This document shows, in pieces, positions 57,226-64,000 of a DNA stretch of 64,000 nucleotides (position 1 is its first letter; each line of letters begins with the position of its first letter). The position numbers and the translations under genes were made by a program. The DNA comes from Thinopyrum elongatum. Taxonomy: Eukaryota > Streptophyta > Magnoliopsida > Poales > Poaceae. The notes below the pieces were generated by a model. The model had not been told where the DNA came from and did no database searches. It was given only the letters and a program-made list of their open reading frames with translations. The stretch spans positions 495,545,180 to 495,609,179 of the forward strand of contig CM022298.1 in the NCBI GenBank assembly GCA_011799875.1, read 5' to 3'.

Positions 57226-57568
57226 GCCTTGGCGCGCGCGCAGATCAGATGTGGCCGAGGTGAACTGTTGCCCTTCCGGGGCAAAATGATTACGCGCCAA
57301 AAAGGCATGGGATTTGCGGGGCCATGTGGGAGATGGGCGCAGTTAATCCCACGCCCCCCGAAGCATCACCTCAGCCCCGCCGTCGTCGTCGTATAAATGG
57401 GGGGGAGGGGGTCGGCCAAACGCACGCGCACCCCCTCCACTCTCTTCTTCTTCTCTGCTCCTCTGCTTCCTCGCCGCCGCTGCGCCACCGCGCCACACGC
57501 CGCTAAAGCGCCGCCGCGGCATCGTCGCCGTCCCGCCTCGTCGCGCCGCCGCCAGGCCTCCGCAAGCC
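57226..57568 (+). promoter_or_regulatory. Promoter and leader of the antisense gene, TATA box at 57392
   Basis: GTATAAATGGGG at 57391-57402 is a good TATA box. It is followed by a pyrimidine-rich leader (CTCTCTTCTTCTTCTCTG) and an ATG at 57569, about 175 bp downstream. The region is GC-rich with CACGCCCC and CCACATGGC boxes. Nothing else was seen. Confidence 0.55.
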
Positions 57569-60500
57569 ATGGCCTGAGGCAAGTGGGACGGCTCCAACAC
57601 TCATGAAGGCCATATAGAGTTCCTCCGCGCGACGCGGAGGCTCCCCGTCGAGGCGGTCGTGGGGACACACCTTCCCGACACGAGGGGGATCTTGCCGGCA
57701 CTGAGGGCCGGTGAGTTCGTCGTCTTCCGGAGTCATTTCCTTAGTGGGTTTGGCTTGCCGGCGAGCGGCTCCCTCCGCTCCTTCCTCGACTTCTACCGTC
57801 TTCAGCCACACCATCTCACCCCCAACACCGTAGTTCTTCTTTCCGCCTTTGTGACCTTCTGCGAAGGCTACCTCGGCGTCCTGCCCACCCTCAAGCTGTG
57901 GGGTAGGTTCTTCTACTTGAAGCTGGGGACCCGGGCCAAGGGCGAACCGGCTCAGTGCGGATCCTGCGTCGCCATGCAGCGCAGCGGCTCCGGGACCCAG
58001 TTTCCGACTATCGCCTTGCTGGAGTCGGTGAAGTTGTGGCAGAAGTCGTACTTCTACGTCCGCAACCTCCACCCAACTTGAGACTACATCAACCTGCCGG
58101 CCTTCGCGATCGGCCTGCCTGGCGAGCCATGCAACAACTGGGGGCAGCAACCGAGGCCGGTGCCGGCTTCCATCACCAACGTCCTGGTCTGGCTTCTGGA
58201 GATGACGGACACGAAGGGACTCAAGCCAGCGGACCTGCTGGCCGCCTTCGTCTACCGCCGGGTTTCGCCCCTCCAGGCCCGGCCGCACCTGATCTGCGGC
58301 ATGAACGGCCGCCGGGACCCATGCCGGATGTCGACCAAGGAGCTGCCGATGGTTGAGGTGGTCTGCCATGTCAACTACTTCTCCAACAGCAAGCTCAACG
58401 AGGCCGACTAGAGATTCGGCAAGCTGCCGTACAGCCGTGCCAACCTGCCACTGTCGGTTAGTGTCTGGTCCCCATTCTTCGCCCGTGCAGTGCTTTTCAT
58501 CCGACCTGAATGCTCGGACGCAGTGCAGCGCTTTCCTGGCCAGGTAGCAGCCAACGCGCCGGCTCCAGGCCATCAATGGATGCTGGACGGCCAGGAGAGC
58601 GACGCGGGCGACCCCGAGCTAGGGGCGGCTGCGTTGGAAGACGGAGGCGAGGATAACACCGCCTGGGGAGGCGATGCTGGAGGAGGCGGCGCAGGAGGGG
58701 ATGGCGACATCCGGTCCTGGCCGGATGATGCTGAAGACGGCGAGGGGCAACGCCGCCTTGAAGGCGCCGGGAGGGCAAGGGCCGACCCCTTGATGGCGCG
58801 GCCACCAAGCGGAGCACCGACCAGTGCATCCGGCGTGCCTAAGCGTCGCGCCGAGTGGTTGTTCGGCGATAAGCCGCTCAAGAAGGCCAAGCAAGCAGCC
58901 GCGACCAAGCGGCATGAAGCCGCGATGGCGGCCGCCACCCGGAGGGCCCCGAAGGAGTGCCCAACGGTGTCCGGGTGAGCACATCAGTCGTACTGTCTTC
59001 ATCATCTTTCTCTCCCTTTTCCGAGTTTCTTATCTTTGCTTGCTTTGCTGCGCAGGGCCGCCATCTCCATCGCCCGGGCCAGCAGGCAGCTCTGAGGAGA
59101 CCCGGCGCGTGGACCCGGCCGCCGCCCTTCGGGAGGAGACGGAGAGGAATGCGCGGGAGGCACGGGAGGAGCGGGAGGAGGCTGCAGCGCGGGCGGAGGC
59201 CAATGCCTAGGCCACCGCGCCAGCACAGGCGGAGGCCCAAGCCACGGCGTCGGCGCAGGCGGAGGCGGCAATCAAGGCATAGGCCGAGGCCGACGCCAAG
59301 GCCGTGGAGGACCAGGCTAGTGGCGGGATCCCGGAGGCCGCCAATCTGGGGCAGCCGGAACCGCCGGTGGTGGAGGCCCAGACGTCGGCTGGATCGGCCG
59401 GAGCCGACCAGACGGCGCCGGAGCGGGAGGTGGCCGACTCCGTAGTCCCGGAGGCGGAGGTGACCCAGCGCGCGCCGGGTGCTGGCAAACGGGGCGGCGA
59501 CCACACCGAAGGGCCGGAGATGCCGCTGGCCAGCGCCGGGCTGGCGACGAGCCAGGCCATGACAGCGCGCACCCCCTTGCGCCTGGGCCAGGCGCGAGCG
59601 GCTCCGAGCCGAGGCCAGTGGAGACCGGGGCCGCGAGCTTGCAGGGAGCCGACACCGGGGCCATGTGTTTCGCCCCGCCTGGCTGGGCATCAGGGGCCGG
59701 CACAGCCGCCCTGAACCTCGCAGTGCAGGATGTCTTGGACAAGTTCGCCACCCACGGCGCCACCCTCCTGAAGGAGAGGAGCGAGATGGTGGCGATTCAG
59801 ACGTCCGTCCGGGTATGCTCTTGATTTTTCTTTTTTATCTTTGCGATCTTCAGTGGGGGCGCACCAGCGCACCCACTGGGTGTAGCCCCGAGTTCCAAGC
59901 CGGCTGCTGAGCAGGCGGGTTGGAACTTTAAGGCGTGTTTCTGACTGTCGGAATGTCACTCTTGCTGCAGGACTACCACAACCTGCATGGAGCCACCTTC
60001 AACTCCCAGAACCAGGTGCTCGCCAACCGGACCGCCGAGTTGCGGAAGAGCCAAGGTACGTAGGCCGGCTTTCAGTGGGGGTGCGCAAGCGCACCCACTA
60101 GGTGTAGACCCCGAGATTCGGGCCGACTGTTGAGCAGTCGGGCCGGATCTTTTCGGCAGCTTCTTGTTTTAGTTGATACCGTTGCCAACGATTCTTCTTT
60201 CCCTTTGCAGAGGCCGCTGCCCAGCTGCGGGACCGCGTGCATAAGCTCGAGGGCCAGCTTCAGGCCAAGGAGCTGGAGCGCAACCAGGCGGCCGCGGAGC
60301 GCGACCGGCTTGAGAAGGAGCTGGCTGACCAGGCGACCTGGCATGTGGAGCAGGTCCAGCAACTGAAGGACGGGGAGGAGTGCCTCAAGGCCGAGTTCGA
60401 GTCCCAGCGCTCGGGCTGGGCCGACAAGGAGAAGTACCTGTCGGAGGGCTACCCGGTGATTGAGGATCTCCTCGAAGGTAACTCTTCTTTCTTCCTTGAT

Positions 60501-61355
60501 TGGTTAGTTGCCAGCTATCGTAGGAAACTGGCATCTAATTCTTTTGTCTTCTTTTGAACAGAGTACTTCCCGGACTGCTCCGGTGCCATCGACCAGGCGA
60601 TTGAGGCGCGACGCGAGCAGCGGAGGCATGAGGGCATGGAGATTGCGCCAGACCGGCCTCGGAACTTGGGCGAACAGTTCCTGGGCGTTCGGCTGTGTCT
60701 TGAGCCGGTGCGCCGTCTGCTCCACCGATTTCAGCGCGCCGAGTCACAGGTCTTGGAAGGACTCTGGCCGGGTGTGCCAGTCCCCCGGACTCCCAGTCGG
60801 ACTGCCGACTGGTTGGAGGTGGCGTGGGAGTGGCTCGACGCCTGGAAGGGCACTGCGGCACGGGCCGACGCCAAGGTGGCACTGGAGTTCATGAAGGCAT
60901 GGTATCCGGGTGTGAGTATGGCGCAGTTGGCCACCTTCCGCCAGGAGGCGACGCCGGAGTTGGAGCAGGAGCGCAAGGAGATTGCCATTCGCGCCTCGGC
61001 CCTCGCCGAGTACACCAACGGTGATGTCTTCATCCCGGAGCGGGCGGAAGACGGCGCTGAGGTGCCACCGTCCTGGTTCGAGCTGAACCCGGACGAGGGG
61101 GAGAACCCGGCGGAGGAGATCGCCTCCAGCGACGAGGCCGCGGAGGAGGATGAGGACGAGGAGGGCGACAGCTTTGCGCCAGATGACAGAGCGACCAGCC
61201 AGAACAAGCCTGATCCGTCCCCAGTCGGCGAGTGGCGGGGAGCCACGTCGTCCGCCGCCGCCGACCAGGCCGAGACCAACCAGCCGGAGGCCCCGCCAGC
61301 CGGCACTACAGCCGCCGCCGACTTGTCCGAGCAGCCCGTAGTACCTTCGGCCTAG
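57569..61355 (+). pseudogene. Antisense gene of the gypsy element ('putative gypsy-type transposon' family), five exons
   Basis: Exons 57569-58974, 59056-59812, 59971-60055, 60211-60477 and 60562-61355. The later junctions join in frame (TSVR-DYHNLH; KSQ-E-AAAQL; EDLLE-E-YFPD). The N-terminal ~250 residues match the grass 'gypsy type transposon' N-terminal domain: GEFVVFRSHFLSGFGLPAS, FLDFYRLQPHHLTPNTV, FVTFCEGYLGVLPTLKLWG. A disordered acidic/basic part follows, then a coiled coil (KLEGQLQAKELERNQAAAER), a helical domain (EWLDAWKGTAARADAKVALE) and an acidic tail. In-frame stops: TGA 57575, TGA 58079, TAG 58409, TAG 59208, TAG 59280; plus a frameshift near 59600 and a poor exon-1/2 join. The role is unknown. 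It converges with pol. Confidence 0.8.
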
Positions 61356-62080
61356 ACAGCCCTTGCCTATTTATGTTCTTTCTGTCTTGTGCTCAAGGGC
61401 AAAGTCAGTTATGCACAGTTCCACCCACTGGGGGTGTACTTTAAACTCTGATGAATGACGGCCGCGGGCCTTTTGGAATGTAAATAAATTTAGTTTCCCC
61501 ACATGCTTGTGTGTTGTGCCGAGTTCTAACTCGATTTTGCCTTTGCTTTCTTTGGCTTTTTCCTTTGCCGTGTTCCTTTGGCCGCCGCCCTGCCAGCCGG
61601 ACAGTCGCACTACGGTCTGTGGCCGGGCCAGGGTCTTGGCCGTTTAGAATAGGAAATTACTTCAGCCGCTTAAAGCGTGGCTAGTCAATTGAGAAGCCGG
61701 CCGGCCAGCTGCTGAGCAGTCGGACGTGGGAGGCGAGAGGCCGGCTTGGCCTGAATCGGCGTTCTTCCTTAGTCATTTTTCGTGTGGACAGTGTTTCCGG
61801 CCTTTAGCTATTGCCAGCCGGACAATCGTGCTCCGATTTGTGGCTGGGGCGAAGAGAGGGCTTTGACGTCGGCACACTACTGAGCCGACTTCGGATGGTA
61901 CCAACTTGGGCCAAGTCGGCAAGCCCCCGGGCCGGCTGACCGGACCCGGGCAGGGTGAAAGACTGAATACTCATATATAGGCGAAGCTTATCATAGAGAT
62001 AAAAAGGTAGCCCCCGAGTGTGCCTCAGGGTACCTGTTGTCTTTACTTAATACAAAAGATAGCGTGGTACATACACTACA
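61356..62080. other. Convergent intergenic region of the gypsy element
   Basis: Lies between the 3' end of the antisense gene (plus) and the 3' end of pol (minus). It contains two copies of a GCCAGCCGGACA(G/A)TCG phrase (61592, 61815), and CTGCTGAGCAGTCGG near 61709 that also occurs in the introns of the antisense gene. No gene. Confidence 0.5.
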
Positions 62081-64000
62081 TCAACTGTAAAATGGGCGGA
62101 GGAGGTTCGCGTTCCATGGGCGTTCCGACTCTTGGCCGGCTGTGTCCCTCTTGCGTGCCCTGGGCTTCTGCGCGTCGATTAGGTAGTAGGAGTCATTGCC
62201 CAGGGCCTTGCTGATGATGAAGGGCCCCTCCCAAGGAGCAGAGAGCTTGTGCTGGCCGACTATTCGCTGGATCAGTCGGAGCACAAGGTCGCCTTCGCAG
62301 AAAGCACGCGGCTTGATCTTCTTGTTTTGGTAGCGGTGCAGGCTCTGCTGGTAGATGGCGGACCGCCTGAGTGCTATCAGCCGGGCCTCTTAGAGCAAAT
62401 CGACACCATCTTCGCGCGCCTCCTTTGCTTCCGCCTCCGTGTACAAGATGACGCGAGGCGAGTCGAGCTCGATATCTGTTGGGATGACGGCCTCAGCCCC
62501 GTACACGAGGAAGAAAGGTGTGAAGCCGGTTGACCGGTTTGGCGTAGTCCGGAGACTCCAAAGGACGGCCGGTAGCTCCTTGATCCAGCAGCCGACCGAG
62601 CGCTCCAGTGGCTCGACTAGCCGTGGCTTGATTCCAGATAGAATGAGGCCATTTACCCGCTCCACCTGGCTGTTTGACTGCGGGTGAGCAACCAACGCGA
62701 GGTCCAGTCGGATGCCCTGTGCCGCGCAGAAACGAGCCAAGGCACCTTTGGCGAAGTTCGTGCCGTTGTCGGTGATGATGCTATGCGGGATGCCGTATCG
62801 AACGGTGATATCTGCGATGAATGTGACGGCTGTGGGGCCGTTCAGCTTCTTGATCGGCCTCGCCTCGATCCACTTCATGAATTTGTCCACGGTGACCAAC
62901 AGATGGGTCATGCCGTCGCGTGCTATCTTGAATGGGCCCACCATGTCCAACCCCCATACGGCAAACGACCAGGTGATGGGAATGGTCTTGAGGGCTGAGG
63001 CCGACAGGTGCTGCTTGGCGCTGAAACGCTGGCACCCTTTGCACTTTCGGACCAACTCCTTGGCGTCGCCCAGAGCAGTCAGCCAGAAAAAACCGTGGCA
63101 GAAAGCCTTGGCAACGAGGGCTCTGGAGGCGGCATGGTGGCCACATTCGCCTTGATGAATGTCCCTGAGGATTGCAATGCCCTTCTCCGGCTCGACGCAG
63201 CGCTGGAAGACACCAGTCGCGCTGCGCCTGACGAGCTCTCTGTTGATGATCGTGTATGCGGTCGCTCGGCGTTGCACTTGCCGGGCCAACACCATGTCGG
63301 CTGGGAGCTCGCGGCTCACTAGAAAGTTGAGGATGGGCTGCGCCCAAGACGGGGCTTCCACCACCATCATGACAGCGACCGGCGCCAAGTAGGCCAGGTT
63401 GGGAGGCGGTGGGTTGGAGCCGGCCGCTCCTTGTTGCGTCACGGAAGTCCTCGGGCCGACTACAATAGTCCCCGGGCCGGGTTCTGGAGTTCTCGGGCCG
63501 GGTTTAGGTGCTGCAGCCCTCGGGCCGCCTACAGAAGTCCCCGAGCCGGCTGTTGAAGTCCCCGAGCCGGATCCGGCTGCTCCAGGGTCAGCCGACACGA
63601 AGATGGATTCTGATTCCGGCAAAGGTTGGATAGACGGCTTGCGCAAGCACTCGAGGGAGACGCCGGCTGGAATAGCCTACCGAGTGGAGTCAATTCGTGC
63701 CAGGGCGTCGGTTGCTTCGTTGTCGGCCCGGGGCACATGGATGAATTCGCACCCATCGAAGTGCCCGCTGATGTGCTGGACGAGGAAGTGGTAGCTGGCC
63801 ATATTGGCGTCCTTGGCGTCCCAGTCACCAGAAGATTGTTGGACCACCAGGTCCGAGTCATCGTAGCACACGGCGGATGCCGATCTCCTTGGCTAGCTGG
63901 GGCCCATGGACGAGTGCCTCGTACTCAGCCACGTTGTTGGAGGCGGCAAAGTGGATCTGCAGCATGTACTTCAGCTTGTCGCCTTTGGGAGAGGTGAGAA
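62081..64000 (-). pseudogene. Gypsy pol fragment: RNase H, integrase, C-terminal domain
   Basis: One minus frame from 63871 to the stop at 62081. RNase H end: SNNVAEYEAL (upstream, other frame), YDDSDLVVQQSSGDWDAKDA, FIHVPRADNEATDALAR. Integrase: zinc-binding HQGECGHH...CKGCQRF; catalytic triad in GLDMVGPF (D), IITDNGTNF (D) and NSQVERVNG (E); then TGFTPFFLVYGAEAV and a GPY/F-type APWEGPF near 62200. Integrase inserts the cDNA into chromosomes. Breaks: frameshift near 63872, TAG at 63677-63679 between RNase H and integrase, and TAA at 62390-62392 before the C-terminal domain. The catalytic residues themselves are kept. It continues beyond 64000. Confidence 0.92.

Larger units (their letters stand above)
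40402..57229. repeat. Right copy of the ~17 kb direct duplication
   Basis: Same order and orientation as 1-16963 (see that entry for offsets). Notable differences from the left copy: one fewer micro-exon unit, a 27-bp retained segment near 48375, a 60-bp shorter gene III repeat, a longer (CT)n at 51157-51184, a longer poly-C at 54115, and an undeleted MITE. Homology to the left copy stops at the inner LTR end, where gypsy internal sequence begins. Confidence 0.95.
56073..64000 (-). mobile_element. Gypsy/Ty3 retrotransposon with antisense gene, 5' part outside window
   Basis: Minus-strand order visible: RNase H, integrase, GPY/F-like C-terminus, then the antisense gene on the plus strand, then the 3' LTR. 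Grass elements of the Tat/Grande-like lineage are known to carry such an antisense ORF between integrase and the 3' LTR. Gag, protease, reverse transcriptase, PBS and 5' LTR lie beyond 64000. Confidence 0.85.

Noticed and set aside
57503..58576. 357-codon minus-strand open frame
   Set aside because: It lies opposite exon 1 of the antisense gypsy gene, which has recognisable domain sequence; GC-rich coding sequence gives long frames on the other strand.
58878..59690. 270-codon minus-strand open frame
   Set aside because: Opposite strand of the repetitive Ala/Glu-rich second exon of the antisense gene; no protein-like features.

Overview
This is a transposon-packed stretch of a grass chromosome, almost certainly from a Triticeae genome (wheat, rye, barley or Aegilops). 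The evidence is a solo LTR starting TGATACGTCTCCAACGTATC, a copia-type LTR start (TGTTGGAAATATGCCCTAGA), Stowaway MITEs with TA target duplications, nested CACTA elements with 3-bp target duplications, and a gypsy element carrying an intron-containing antisense gene. I see no tRNA, CRISPR array, bacterial operon or ordinary host gene. Every coding region I can support looks transposon-borne.

The layout is dominated by a ~17 kb direct duplication. Bases 1-16963 recur at 40402-57229, about 97% identical by eye apart from indels. Each copy carries four genes. Gene I is a multi-exon minus-strand gene; its seven-exon form is fully visible only in the right copy. Gene II, also minus strand, contains a tandem array of 30-nt micro-exons. 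A small two-exon plus-strand gene sits inside an intron of gene II. Gene III is proline-rich, minus strand, and has a 20-residue repeat that varies between copies. CT-rich, 250-bp and MITE repeats follow, and both homologous blocks end in a ~1.15 kb LTR.

Between the copies (16964-40401), from left to right, lie: GCT-repeat sequence; a solo LTR (17756-19325) with a perfect 5-bp target duplication; Harbinger-like debris; a CACTA-like element 'A' ending at 25961, with an intact 171-aa ORF and a B3-domain-like gene preceded by a 770-bp tandem triplication; a copia LTR fragment; a MITE fragment; and the left end of another CACTA element (DTC1, from 26672). DTC1 is interrupted by a ~10 kb CACTA element 'B' (27616-37604, target duplication GCA). 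B is a relative of A in opposite orientation. It carries a broken B3-like gene, an intact coiled-coil gene with a TATA box, a 5S-rRNA-like fragment and several tandem arrays. DTC1 resumes at 37605 and runs into gene I.

Right of 57229 is a gypsy/Ty3 retrotransposon on the minus strand, running off the window. RNase H and integrase are on the minus strand. A five-exon antisense gene on the plus strand (57569-61355), with its own TATA box, faces pol tail to tail. Both are broken mostly by nonsense codons of the kind C-to-T decay produces.

Most notable: (1) the micro-exon array (DPRETPMPQQ-type 10-residue cassettes, about 116-bp period, six units in one copy and five in the other); (2) B3-like genes in two related CACTA elements, one with a tandemly triplicated exon/intron unit; (3) complementary lesions in the two copies of the duplication, each keeping open a gene that is broken in the other.
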